Positions 7,440 through 15,514 of a DNA stretch of 64,000 bases are shown piece after piece (positions within the stretch are counted from its first letter, which is position 1; each line of letters begins with the position of its first letter). The stretch lies in the NCBI GenBank assembly GCA_964630595.1, contig CAZVVT010000001.1, positions 248,001-312,000 on the forward strand, in the 5' to 3' direction. The notes beneath the pieces were generated by a model. That model saw only the letters and a program-made list of their open reading frames with translations, was not told the DNA's origin and searched no databases. A program made the translations under genes and the position numbers. The DNA is from CAZVVT01 sp964630595. Its GTDB lineage: Bacteria > Chlamydiota > Chlamydiia > Chlamydiales > VFKH01.

Positions 7440-7451
7440 ATAGGCTATAAA
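7422..7451 (+). promoter_or_regulatory. promoter for tRNA-Thr/tRNA-Tyr
   Basis: TTGTCA (7422-7427), 18-nt spacer, TATAAA (7446-7451), with the tRNA starting 16 nt later. The -35 box lies inside the end of the SAHH-like gene. Confidence 0.7.
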
Positions 7452-7466
7452 TTTTGCTCATTCAAT

Positions 7467-7542
7467 GCTGGTATAGCTCAATTGGTAGAGCACCCGACTT
7501 GTAATCGGACGGTTGCGGGTTCAATTCCTGCTGCCAGCACCA
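7467..7542 (+). tRNA. tRNA-Thr(TGT)
   Basis: Acceptor GCTGGTA/TGCCAGC, anticodon loop CTTGTAA (anticodon TGT), T-arm GCGGGTTCAATTCCTGC. CCA is encoded at 7540-7542, unlike the other tRNAs here. Confidence 0.95.
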
Positions 7543-7560
7543 CCAGTTTTCTCTCTCTTC

Positions 7561-7642
7561 GGGGGTGTCGCCTAGCGGCTATGGCAAGGGACTGTAAATC
7601 CCTCGACTCCGGTCATCGTTGGTTCGAGTCCAACCGCCCCCA
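7561..7642 (+). tRNA. tRNA-Tyr(GTA)
   Basis: Class II tRNA with long variable arm: acceptor GGGGGTG/CGCCCCC, anticodon stem AGGGA/TCCCT around CTGTAAA (anticodon GTA), T-arm GTTGGTTCGAGTCCAAC, discriminator A. It follows tRNA-Thr by 18 nt and is likely co-transcribed with it. Confidence 0.95.
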
Positions 7643-7705
7643 ACATTTACCACATCCTACTAAAAAACCAACCTTCGACCGGGCAGCAACTCTTTCGAAT
7701 AATAA

Positions 7706-7727
7706 TTGGGCAGCAATTGCTGCCCAA
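7706..7727. terminator. perfect 22-bp palindrome between convergent transcripts
   Basis: An uninterrupted palindrome whose half-site is TTGGGCAGCAA lies between tRNA-Tyr (+) and the end of the alpha/beta hydrolase gene (-). A partial copy, GGGCAGCAA, occurs 25 nt upstream at 7681. On the minus strand a TTATTATT run follows, so it may act as a terminator; this is not certain. Confidence 0.45.
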
Positions 7728-7730
7728 CTA

Positions 7731-8417
7731 TCATTCATTTAGCTGTTGAAGCCAGGATCGAAAAAGATCGGTGACCGCCTCAGGCCTTTCCATGGGGCTC
7801 ATGTGGCCTGAGCCTTCCACAATAGCCAGACGGGCGTTCAGTATGCGATCTACGAGCTCTTGGTGCTCTTCTAGGGAAAAGTTTTGATCCTGAGCTGCGT
7901 GAACCACCAGCGTGGGGCAAGTAATAGTGGAAAGAATCGAAATGCATTCTTTTCTTGCCAACATAGCCAGCTGTTGGTGAATAAATGCCTCCTCACCCAC
8001 CTCTAAGAACATTTTCTCCACATCGCCCTTTGCACGAGCGTTAAAGACAAATTTTTCTACAATTTCGCCCACCACTTCGCGAAACTGCCCTGCACGCACC
8101 CTCTCAATCAGTTTTTTGCGTCGGCCCTTTTTCTCTTCCGAATCGCAGCGCGCAGTCGTATTGAGCAGGCAGAGTCGGCTTACACGCGCTGGGGCACTGC
8201 GCATGACCTCTAAGCAAAGCCAGCCCCCCATAGAATGGCCTGCAAGAGCAAACTGCGCAGGAGCTCGGTCTAAAATGCCCTGAACCATCTCCTCCGGAGT
8301 GCTTTGGGATGGCGAGATGACTTGAATAGAGGCTATGTCGTTTAACTGGCTGATCTGGTGCCGCCAGAGAGCCTGATTCGACAAAAGACCGGAGAGAAGA
8401 ACCAGAGGAATGCTCAT
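7731..8417 (-). CDS. alpha/beta-fold hydrolase
   Basis: 228 residues from the ATG at 8417. Standard alpha/beta hydrolase layout: LLSGLLSN oxyanion region, nucleophile elbow AGHSMGGW, acid D in HAAQDQNF and the histidine in GSGHMSPMERPE. Cytoplasmic, no signal peptide. Substrate unknown; short size and sequence resemble small esterase or BioH/proline-iminopeptidase-like members. The start overlaps the stop of the upstream BTB-like repeat gene by 4 nt (ATGA), so the two are translationally coupled. Confidence 0.8.
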   Translation of the reverse strand: MSIPLVLLSGLLSNQALWRHQISQLNDIASIQVISPSQSTPEEMVQGILDRAPAQFALAGHSMGGWLCLEVMRSAPARVSRLCLLNTTARCDSEEKKGRRKKLIERVRAGQFREVVGEIVEKFVFNARAKGDVEKMFLEVGEEAFIHQQLAMLARKECISILSTITCPTLVVHAAQDQNFSLEEHQELVDRILNARLAIVEGSGHMSPMERPEAVTDLFRSWLQQLNE

Positions 8418-10318
8418 TCTTTTCGCCAGGAAGCTTCCCAACCAGCTCGCAGCTCGGCTGCAAGAGCTCTGTCACCAAGTGCCCCAAGAGCTCTTTCTAA
8501 TGTCTCTCTGTCTTCTGGTTTGCTGATACGCCTTATGGGCGCATCCCGTCCTACGATGAGTAGCCGCAACAACTCCCGATCTGCCTTTTCCGCTGCCTCT
8601 ACCATTGCCCAAATGATGGCAAGATCTCTATTTTTCTCGTCAGTAATCCGCGACCAATAAGGCTCTGCAAGCAGCGCTTGCACAAGCTGCCGGCGCCCTC
8701 CTCTTGCAGCCCTCATACTTGCAAAGGCCAAAACAGAATTCCTCATATGCGACCAATAAGGCCCTGTTTCCTTGACTAACTCGTCAAGCAACTCTTTTCT
8801 ACCGCTCTCAGCAGCTCCCGTTACTGCGTGAAGCAACACATCATTTTTGCCTTTGACCGTCAATCGCAGCCAATACGGACCATCTGCACGCAGCAACTCT
8901 CGCAAAGCTTCCACCTGACCACTTTTTGCAAATCCCTCTGCTGCCCCACGAAGTGCTCTAGCTTTCCTCTCATCCGTTATCAGGCGCTCCCAAGGCCCAT
9001 CTTTTGCCAATAACTTCCACACCAACGCAACGTGTCCGGCGCCTGCAGCCCCAATAGCGTCGATCACCGCTTCATCTCGCGCCTCATCATTTGTAAAACG
9101 CCCCCAATACGGACCTTTCGGGTTCAGCAACTGCAAGAGAATTCTTTCGTCACCTTGTTCCGCGCTTGCCCGAATCGCATCCCAAAGGGCTTGATCTTGT
9201 CGATCGGTTTCCAAGCCACGCCAGCCACGGGAAATGCGGCTCCAAGGCCCGTCTACCGCAAGCAGTTTCCAAAGAAGAACATCATCTCCTGCTTGTGCAG
9301 CCGAATAGATTGCCGCGCGTAAGCAAGAGTCCCGCTCATCTTCTGTAAGCCTCTGCAAAGGCCCCTCTGCAGCCAAAAGTGGCAGCAGAAAAGCCTCATG
9401 ATGGCCCTCCGCTGCCCACTGGATGAGCTTTTTCAATCCCGCGGAATCTGCCGGTAGCAGCTCTCGCACAAGAACTGCCCCACCCGGAGCTTCTATAAGA
9501 GAGGAGAGGATGTAATTATTCACCAACGCGTCTTCTTCTTTGAGCGCTCGAGCAAATGATCCCTGCAGTGCCTCTGTCCACGCCAGCTTGTCGTTTCCTT
9601 CATGCTGCAGCCTGGCCAAATTCCGTCGCAGATCCCCTACCCATGGACCGCCTCCTGCCCTCTCCTTGATGAAGCGAGCCAGTTCTTGCGCGAAAGGGAA
9701 GGGTGAGTTTTGGCAATAGGCAACAATTAATTCCGGCGCTATCTCCCCTCGTGCTCGCGCAGCTGCCATGAGCCCGGCTATGGCTATTTTGGCAAGGCGT
9801 GACGAGCCGTAAAACTCCGCCACAGCAAGCAGGTTCAACGCATCTTGTTCATCTTCTACAACAACATCTGCTTCAGCACCTAAAAGCACCCTTCTCGCCG
9901 CTTCGGAAAGAACATAGTCGGCTGGCGCATGCTCTACTTTTCCCTCAGCAACGTTGATCGACCGTATATCGATCTCTACCGTTTCCGGCAAAACGGCAAG
10001 CTCATCTCTTCTTAGCCTACTCGCTGCAGCAATACGAGATTGCAAAACCTCACTCACTCGCCCCACTTTGGCAATGATTTTTTCTGCAACAGCGCGATCC
10101 TCTTTACTCAACTCAGGCAAGCGCCGACCCAATTCTTCGGCAATCCTTAGCTCGCCCCCAACTGCTGCCAGCGTGCGCACACGGCCCGCCGCCACCTGAA
10201 TCTTGTCGTCAACGAGCTCTAAAGTCTCATCGCTATCGGGTCGTAAATAACGAGAAAGGTCCCCGAGGGAAATACGCCCGCTCGAACCTCCTGATCCCGC
10301 ACCTGCTGCCGCTGCCAT
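8414..10318 (-). CDS. BTB-like protein with eight tandem ~40-residue G-P-(Y)W repeats
   Basis: 634 residues from the ATG at 10318 (an in-frame TTG at 10354 would add 12; numbering below uses the longer form). Residues ~126-200 resemble the second half of a BTB/POZ domain (D-A-L-N-L-L-A-V-A-E-F-Y-G, then R-L-x-K-x-A). Residues ~319-640 hold eight helical repeats of 35-45 residues built as LL-x2-DGP(Y)W-x-R-(I/L)T, a linker, and an Ala-rich helix ending AA-x-G. The repeats resemble ankyrin-like solenoids but are not canonical. Environmental chlamydiae are known to have amplified BTB and F-box genes acting in host ubiquitination; an effector role here is inference. Probably leaderless. Confidence 0.6.
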   Translation of the reverse strand: MAAAAGAGSGGSSGRISLGDLSRYLRPDSDETLELVDDKIQVAAGRVRTLAAVGGELRIAEELGRRLPELSKEDRAVAEKIIAKVGRVSEVLQSRIAAASRLRRDELAVLPETVEIDIRSINVAEGKVEHAPADYVLSEAARRVLLGAEADVVVEDEQDALNLLAVAEFYGSSRLAKIAIAGLMAAARARGEIAPELIVAYCQNSPFPFAQELARFIKERAGGGPWVGDLRRNLARLQHEGNDKLAWTEALQGSFARALKEEDALVNNYILSSLIEAPGGAVLVRELLPADSAGLKKLIQWAAEGHHEAFLLPLLAAEGPLQRLTEDERDSCLRAAIYSAAQAGDDVLLWKLLAVDGPWSRISRGWRGLETDRQDQALWDAIRASAEQGDERILLQLLNPKGPYWGRFTNDEARDEAVIDAIGAAGAGHVALVWKLLAKDGPWERLITDERKARALRGAAEGFAKSGQVEALRELLRADGPYWLRLTVKGKNDVLLHAVTGAAESGRKELLDELVKETGPYWSHMRNSVLAFASMRAARGGRRQLVQALLAEPYWSRITDEKNRDLAIIWAMVEAAEKADRELLRLLIVGRDAPIRRISKPEDRETLERALGALGDRALAAELRAGWEASWRKE

Positions 10319-10325
10319 GGATAGC

Positions 10326-10354
10326 GTTATAGAATATTGATCGGATACCTGCAA
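10326..10354 (-). promoter_or_regulatory. promoter of the BTB-like repeat gene
   Basis: Reverse strand: TTGCAG (10354-10349), 17-nt spacer, TATAAC (10331-10326). Seven bases separate the -10 from the ATG at 10318, so transcription should begin at or within a base of the start codon. No ribosome binding site precedes the ATG. Confidence 0.5.
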
Positions 10355-10384
10355 CTAGCGCATGCTAGGGGGCAGTCACACACC

Positions 10385-11026
10385 ATGAGAAAGGTTTTTT
10401 GGGAAAATCCCTATCAACAGGAACTGGCCACCAAAGTTGCCTCCGCACAGGGCAATGAGGTCCTTTTTACAGAAACCATCGCCTATTCTTTTTGCGGCGG
10501 CCAAGAAAGCGATAGAGCGTGGGTGAATTCCCTTCCCGTTATGGGCTCTCGTAGGGAAGAAACACTCATTTACTATCTCCTTTCCGAAGGACATGGATTA
10601 AAGCCCGGTGACGATGTCCTCATGACCATTGATTGGCCGCGCAGACATCGCCTCATGCGTCTTCATTTCGCTGCAGAGTTGATTCTTGAAATTGTGACGC
10701 AAAACTATGGGTTAGAAAAAGTAGGAGCCCACATTGCCGAAACAAAATCCCGCATTGATTTTGTTTTTGATCAACACATCTCTACCCTGTTTGACGCGAT
10801 CTTGCCAAAGTATGAAGCGATCATCCGTCAAGATCTGCCCATTCAAACGGGATATTCTGATGTCTCGACCCAAAGGCGCTACTGGAAGATTGACGGGTTT
10901 GCACAAGTTCCTTGCGGCGGAACGCATGTGCGATCCACCGGTGAGGTAGGATTTGTTTCGTTGAAACGCTCCCGCTCCGGCAAGGGCATTGAACGCATAG
11001 AAATCTCCCTCTCTGATGCAGGATAA
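10385..11026 (+). CDS. alanyl-tRNA editing protein AlaX-like
   Basis: 213 residues. Matches the stand-alone AlaRS editing domain: the helix RLMRLHFAAE and the second metal motif CGGTH (C177, H181). The first metal motif, normally HxxxH, reads H94-F-A-A-E98, so one zinc histidine is replaced by glutamate. AlaX proteins hydrolyse mischarged Ser- or Gly-tRNA(Ala). Start at 10385 is preferred; the frame opens at 10337 without homology. It is divergent from the BTB-like gene and overlaps the next gene slightly. Confidence 0.75.
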   Translation: MRKVFWENPYQQELATKVASAQGNEVLFTETIAYSFCGGQESDRAWVNSLPVMGSRREETLIYYLLSEGHGLKPGDDVLMTIDWPRRHRLMRLHFAAELILEIVTQNYGLEKVGAHIAETKSRIDFVFDQHISTLFDAILPKYEAIIRQDLPIQTGYSDVSTQRRYWKIDGFAQVPCGGTHVRSTGEVGFVSLKRSRSGKGIERIEISLSDAG

Positions 11027-11027
11027 A

Positions 11028-11531
11028 ATGATGGCCTTTATACGATACATGTTGATCGCTCTCTTCATGAGCTGCGCAGGTGCGCAGGAAGCCCCTCAGT
11101 GCTCCTCGATCCTTTCCTTTGCAGAACACCATTTACCCCACTGCGGAGTTCTACGTCAGTCGCAAGACCTAGTCTATGTTGATGTGGACGACAACTACAT
11201 TCACAAGCTCGCGGCCCTCCTCCAAAGCGAGGGGTTTGTAGAGCCCCCCTATTTTCAAGAGGGCGATGGGGTTGGAGCACACATTACGGTCATCTATCCC
11301 CACGAGATCGCCCAGTATGGTATTGCCCAAATTGCCGAGTGCGGCGAGCTCATCTCCTTTACTCCCCTGCACTGCAAAATCGTCCATCCTCCCCGATTGA
11401 ACGCCGACGAGGTCTATTTAATTGTTGTCGATGCCCCTCAGCTTGACCAACTACGAACTCGGTACGGATTGCCTCCCAGTCAGTACGCCTTCCACATCAC
11501 CATCGCTGTCAAACCCGCCGCCGCCGCATGA
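11028..11531 (+). CDS. exported 2H phosphoesterase-like protein
   Basis: 167 residues. An N-terminal signal peptide (basic start, Leu/Ile/Phe core, A-G-A cleavage region around residue 19) precedes a domain with two H-x-T motifs, H85-I-T87 and H156-I-T158, each on a predicted strand. Paired HxT/S motifs define the 2H phosphoesterase superfamily (RNA 2',3'-cyclic phosphodiesterases, LigT, AKAP7-like). Export is unusual for that family. Alternative ATGs exist at 11016, 11031 and 11043. It shares a 4-nt overlap with the YchJ-like gene. Confidence 0.65.
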   Translation: MMAFIRYMLIALFMSCAGAQEAPQCSSILSFAEHHLPHCGVLRQSQDLVYVDVDDNYIHKLAALLQSEGFVEPPYFQEGDGVGAHITVIYPHEIAQYGIAQIAECGELISFTPLHCKIVHPPRLNADEVYLIVVDAPQLDQLRTRYGLPPSQYAFHITIAVKPAAAA

Positions 11532-11902
11532 GCACTCTCTGTCCTTGCCACAGTAAACAGCCCTACGCAACTTGCTGCGCTCCCCTTCATCGCGGAGAAC
11601 CCGCTCCCACAGCTCTTGCTCTGATGCGCTCGCGCTACTCAGCATATGCTCTCGCACTGATCGACTATCTTCTCTGGACAACACACCCGCGCAATCCGCA
11701 CGTGGCAACACGCGACCAACTCGCCGCTTTCGCCCGTAGCACATCCTTTGTAGGGCTCGATATCCTCTCTGCCACGAAAGATACTGTCACCTTCAAGGCC
11801 TACCTCAAACAGGGCGGTAATGACGTCTCCTTCACCGAGCAAAGCCTCTTCATCTTTGAAGAGGGGCGCTGGCTATGGCTGGACAGCACGCGTCTTTCCT
11901 AA
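11528..11902 (+). CDS. YchJ/UPF0225 family SEC-C metal-binding protein
   Basis: 124 residues. The N-terminus carries the SEC-C-type cysteine cluster C5-P-C7-H-S...C16-C17, followed by the M-R-S-R-Y-S-A-Y block diagnostic of YchJ. The C-terminal domain is NTF2-like (strand pairs ending F-I-F-E-E-G-R-W-L-W). Function of YchJ is unknown; SEC-C motifs bind zinc. Translationally coupled to the 2H protein by ATGA overlap. Confidence 0.85.
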   Translation: MSTLCPCHSKQPYATCCAPLHRGEPAPTALALMRSRYSAYALALIDYLLWTTHPRNPHVATRDQLAAFARSTSFVGLDILSATKDTVTFKAYLKQGGNDVSFTEQSLFIFEEGRWLWLDSTRLS

Positions 11903-13074
11903 ACGTTTTCTGTCGCAACAGGCTTCTTCACAATCAAATTCCAAACACGTTCGAAGAGACTGCAGAGAGCGCCATTGGCGAGGACGTTGCAGCAAGTGAC
12001 GATGGGGTCGAGGAGAACGTTGAAGGCCAAGATGAGGGCGATCATTTCAGGCGTGAAGCTGAGGTAGTTTTCGTAGATGGGCAGCATGATGAAGATGGCC
12101 CCGCCAAGGACGGCGGCGGTAGCGAAGCGGGCAAGAACGAAGACGACACTGAAGAGCATCCAGTCCGCAAACGGTGGAGGATGGCCGTTGAATTGACAGT
12201 AGATCAGGAAGCAGAGGAAGGCGTTGGTGATGCAGTCGCCGATTTGCTGGATGTTGGTCGTGGCAGGAATGACCGCTTTGGCGAGGTCGGGATTGTCGAG
12301 GTTTTTGGCAGCGCCTTCGATAGTAAGGGGCATCGTGGAGAGGCTACAGCCCGAGCTAAAAGCAAGCGCCCCTGCCGGCAGGAGATTGCGGATTCTTGTC
12401 TTCAGCGTCCCTTTGCTACCAAGGGCGAAGAGCGCAAGGATGTAGACGACTAAGATGGCGACGAGCCAAAGCAGTACCGTGTACTGACTCACCATCTGCT
12501 TGAGCAGACTTCCCTGATACATGCGCGCAACAAATCCGAGCACAAAGAGCGGAATGAGCCGGGCGAAAAACTGCGTCAGAATGCGCTCTACGCCCTGTTT
12601 GCCGCGCGCGATGAACTGCCGCACGAGAGGAAAGCGAAAGGCGGCAATAAGCCCCAGAATAATACCGACGATCGTTCCCTTATCCGCTGACCACCACTGC
12701 GGTTTCTCCAGCGGCAATCTCCACAGGGGCGCAAAACTCTCTTGAAAAGTGGCGGTGTCTACGGCGGGCAAAAACGTGGCAGCGAGATGGCCTGAGCCAA
12801 AGGCGTAGCAAACGCTGGCGAAATTGGAGAGCGCTTCGAAGAGGAAGAGAACGAGGATAAAGAGCGGCGCTTTGCTTTCAAAAGAGCAGATCGCATGAGC
12901 AATAAAAAAGCCCACCGTTACGGGCAGCACCCAAAGAAGCAGATCTTTGATGAAGAGACTGATGGTGTAGAGCCCCTGATGCGCTTCTATGGGCAGATGA
13001 GCCGCCAGCAGTAGGTAGAGCGTAATGCTCAAGATAATCTGCACACTGCGCTGACGCAAAAGAGAAAAAACCAC
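11899..13074 (-). CDS. dicarboxylate/amino acid:cation symporter (DAACS/SDF family)
   Basis: 391 residues with about eight membrane segments plus re-entrant loops. The SSGCSLSTMPLT segment is the serine-rich HP1 motif of the glutamate/dicarboxylate transporters, and N-V-L-L-D-P near the C-terminus corresponds to the TM8 substrate-binding Asp region. Import of Glu, Asp or C4-dicarboxylate with Na+ or H+ is expected. The start is GTG at 13074 with GGGAAG upstream. Tail-to-tail 4-nt overlap with the YchJ-like gene. Confidence 0.85.
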   Translation of the reverse strand: MVFSLLRQRSVQIILSITLYLLLAAHLPIEAHQGLYTISLFIKDLLLWVLPVTVGFFIAHAICSFESKAPLFILVLFLFEALSNFASVCYAFGSGHLAATFLPAVDTATFQESFAPLWRLPLEKPQWWSADKGTIVGIILGLIAAFRFPLVRQFIARGKQGVERILTQFFARLIPLFVLGFVARMYQGSLLKQMVSQYTVLLWLVAILVVYILALFALGSKGTLKTRIRNLLPAGALAFSSGCSLSTMPLTIEGAAKNLDNPDLAKAVIPATTNIQQIGDCITNAFLCFLIYCQFNGHPPPFADWMLFSVVFVLARFATAAVLGGAIFIMLPIYENYLSFTPEMIALILAFNVLLDPIVTCCNVLANGALCSLFERVWNLIVKKPVATENV

Positions 13075-13120
13075 TTCTTCCCGATCTTAGTGCTGGCTAC
13101 TGGAATTCTTCCAGAGAAAA

Positions 13121-13945
13121 TTACAGCTTGCCGAGCTCGCGGGCTTCATGGTCAATAAGACCTTTTTGAACAAGAACGTCCCAGTTTTCGCGCATATATT
13201 TGGGGAAGGTGTCGTTTTTGGGGATGAGGGCCATCTCTTTGCGGACGCAGGCGTCGACGTGTTTCGGGTCTTTATTGATGGGCAGGTCAGCTTCGGAGTG
13301 GGAGAAGGCTTCGAGCTTTTCGACGTACGTCTTGAGGCCGCCCACGTTGCTGAAGTGCCAGCCGCTTTTGGGCAAGATCTTCGCTTTACCACGCTTTCTG
13401 TACCACTTGCCCCGCTTGGTGCGGGCAGCGCGCACCTGCTCGGGGGTTTTTTCCAAAAAAAGGGAATAGTGGCAGACGGCAGAACCGATCCAGGGAAGGG
13501 CCGATTCGCGGTTGAGGAACCAGCGGTAGAAGTAGCAGTCGCTGGAGACAATGCCGGTTTTCCAGCGCGCCAGGGTAGAGACGAAAAGAGGAATCTTGCG
13601 AGCATCGATGAATTCGTCTAAGTCGGAGATGATGATGATGTCTTTTTGACTACATCCCTTCAGGCCGCGCATGATTTGGTTGCGCTGCCACCTCTCTCGA
13701 TCCCAAGGGTCGGCAAAATCGGTTTTCTCTAGCTTTACGTAGATGATCTTGTCGCTGTATCGCGCAAAAAGAGCGCGGTTTTCGTGGAAATGAAGGGGCT
13801 TGTCTTTGCCGCGAAAGGTGTCCTCAGCTTCCACAAGCACGAAATAGTCTACACTGTCATAAAGCTCCTCCAAACGAATGAGCAGAAGATCTAACTCATT
13901 GAAAAAGATGAAGCAGTCGTAGATTTTTGATCGTGAAAATGGCAT
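13121..13945 (-). CDS. glycosyltransferase family 17 (MGAT3-like) protein
   Basis: 274 residues starting MPFSRSKIYDCF-IFFNELDL, the conserved opening of GT17 enzymes. The metal/nucleotide-sugar motif D108-L-D-E-F lies after the I-I-I-I-S strand; W-Y-R-K-R-G and G-W-H-F-S-N-V-G-G follow as in the family. GT17 includes the eukaryotic beta-1,4-mannosylglycoprotein N-acetylglucosaminyltransferase III, but bacterial members' acceptors are unknown. The frame extends upstream to 14053 without homology. A hairpin separates it from the AGCS gene upstream. Confidence 0.85.
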   Translation of the reverse strand: MPFSRSKIYDCFIFFNELDLLLIRLEELYDSVDYFVLVEAEDTFRGKDKPLHFHENRALFARYSDKIIYVKLEKTDFADPWDRERWQRNQIMRGLKGCSQKDIIIISDLDEFIDARKIPLFVSTLARWKTGIVSSDCYFYRWFLNRESALPWIGSAVCHYSLFLEKTPEQVRAARTKRGKWYRKRGKAKILPKSGWHFSNVGGLKTYVEKLEAFSHSEADLPINKDPKHVDACVRKEMALIPKNDTFPKYMRENWDVLVQKGLIDHEARELGKL

Positions 13946-13965
13946 TCGTTCAAAGATAAAAGTAA

Positions 13966-13988
13966 CCCTCCTTTTTTGAGAAGGAGGG
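13966..13988 (-). terminator. hairpin between AGCS symporter and GT17 gene
   Basis: Stem CCCTCCTT/AAGGAGGG with a 7-nt loop, immediately after the symporter stop codon at 13995. In the minus direction the stem is followed by TTACTTTT, a moderate T-tract, so it may terminate or attenuate read-through into the GT17 gene. Confidence 0.55.
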
Positions 13989-13994
13989 GATTTT

Positions 13995-15326
13995 TTAATC
14001 CGCCACGATAGAGAGTCGAGCGGTACTTGTGGAGCGGTGTGCGTAGAGCACAAGCGCTGTCATGTGAGGGATCGCCATCGCCGCCATGAAGAGGTCGATC
14101 ACTGACCAAATCACCGTTACTGAAGAGATGGCTCCCACCACAATCATGATCGCCGTCAGCCCCAAGTAGAGCTTTCTGCCCTTGCCGCTAAACAGGTAAT
14201 CAAAGGCTTGACCGCCGTTGTAGCTGTTGCCCAAGATCGTGCCAAAACCAAAGAGGAAGGCGCTGATCGAAACGACAGCAATCCCTGCCGTGGAAAAATA
14301 GCTCTGGAAGGAGGAGGCGACCATGCTAATGCCGATCGGGAGATCGGGGTCGGCCCACGTGCCTGTAATCAGCGCGACCATGCCCGAAAGAAAGGCAACC
14401 GCTCCGGCCGTACAGGTCGAGATCATTGCCAAGCTACCCTGCTTGTCGCTGTCCTCTGTTTCGGCTGCAGAGTGCGGAATGGACTGTGTTCCCACTCCCG
14501 CTTCGGAAGCCTGAGTGCCCTTAAAGATCCCCCAACGAAGAGCCATCACAACTCCGCCCACCATCGCCCCACCGACGATCTCTGTGGGATGAACGAGGGA
14601 GCTGAAGAGAGAGGCAAAAAGAGCTGGCAGAGCAGAGAGGTTGCTGAGAATGATCCAGAAGCTTGCTCCCACGTAGAGAACGAACATCGTGGGCACCAAC
14701 TTCGAGGAGAGCGCTGCGATACGCTTAATCCCGCCCACTAAGGTGAGCATGATGAGGACGGAGAGAGCAACGCCGGAAGCCCAAACCGGAACGCGGTAGG
14801 AGCCGAGCAGGGGCGAATCAAAGATGGCCGCTAACTGGTTTGCCTGCGCAGCGGACCAAGCCATCATCAGAACAAAGCAGCTTAAGGCATACCAGGCCGC
14901 CACTTTGGGCGAAAAAAGCACCTTGAGGTACTGCATCGGCCCCCCCGAAATCTTTCCCGAGGCATCCTTTTTGCGATACTCGATGGAGAGCTTGACCTCT
15001 ACGTAGGTCGCTGCAGCGCCGATAAAGGCCGCCAGCAAAAATCCTAAAAGCGCTCCAGGACCGCCCAGGCGAACGGCGATAAAGGGACCCACAATGGTTG
15101 AAATGCCCAAAGTCGTCGACATCGCGGTCATCAGTGCCTTGTGAGGAGCTACCGTATGGGCAGAGTCCTCACTCTTGCGAAACATCGCCCCCACCATCTC
15201 GCAGAGAGCCGGGCCCACCTTCTTCTGCACAAACTTCGTGCAGATAGTGATGTAGGTACTGCCGGCCAGAATAAACAGGCATAAACCAAATAACAAGTAA
15301 TCTATTGATAGTAAAAAAGCGTCCAT
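13995..15326 (-). CDS. alanine/glycine:cation symporter (AGCS family)
   Basis: 443 residues, about eleven membrane segments. Signature blocks are present: P-x3-L-G-I-S-T-I-V-G-P near the N-terminus, G-G-P-M-Q-Y (~127), and the cytoplasmic ALRWGIFKGTQASEAG segment (~270) that is the most conserved AGCS block (G-x-F-S-N-E-A-G in many members). A Na+- or H+-driven Ala/Gly importer is expected; a DagA homologue is known in Chlamydia. The weak RBS and the preceding 300-nt gap suggest its own promoter. Confidence 0.88.
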   Translation of the reverse strand: MDAFLLSIDYLLFGLCLFILAGSTYITICTKFVQKKVGPALCEMVGAMFRKSEDSAHTVAPHKALMTAMSTTLGISTIVGPFIAVRLGGPGALLGFLLAAFIGAAATYVEVKLSIEYRKKDASGKISGGPMQYLKVLFSPKVAAWYALSCFVLMMAWSAAQANQLAAIFDSPLLGSYRVPVWASGVALSVLIMLTLVGGIKRIAALSSKLVPTMFVLYVGASFWIILSNLSALPALFASLFSSLVHPTEIVGGAMVGGVVMALRWGIFKGTQASEAGVGTQSIPHSAAETEDSDKQGSLAMISTCTAGAVAFLSGMVALITGTWADPDLPIGISMVASSFQSYFSTAGIAVVSISAFLFGFGTILGNSYNGGQAFDYLFSGKGRKLYLGLTAIMIVVGAISSVTVIWSVIDLFMAAMAIPHMTALVLYAHRSTSTARLSIVAD

Positions 15327-15514
15327 AAAAATCCGTTAATAATAATCTCGATGAATCCTGCATCGCAGGACGGGCTACACTAAAAAGATGGGAAAAGGGG
15401 TGATTATGAATTGCAGGTGCAATTCTGCTGCTGGGAGGCGGCGGCGGCTTGGGCGGCGGACTGGGAATCGGATTTTCTACGTATCGGGTGTTTATAACAC
15501 ATTATTGCCTCCTT

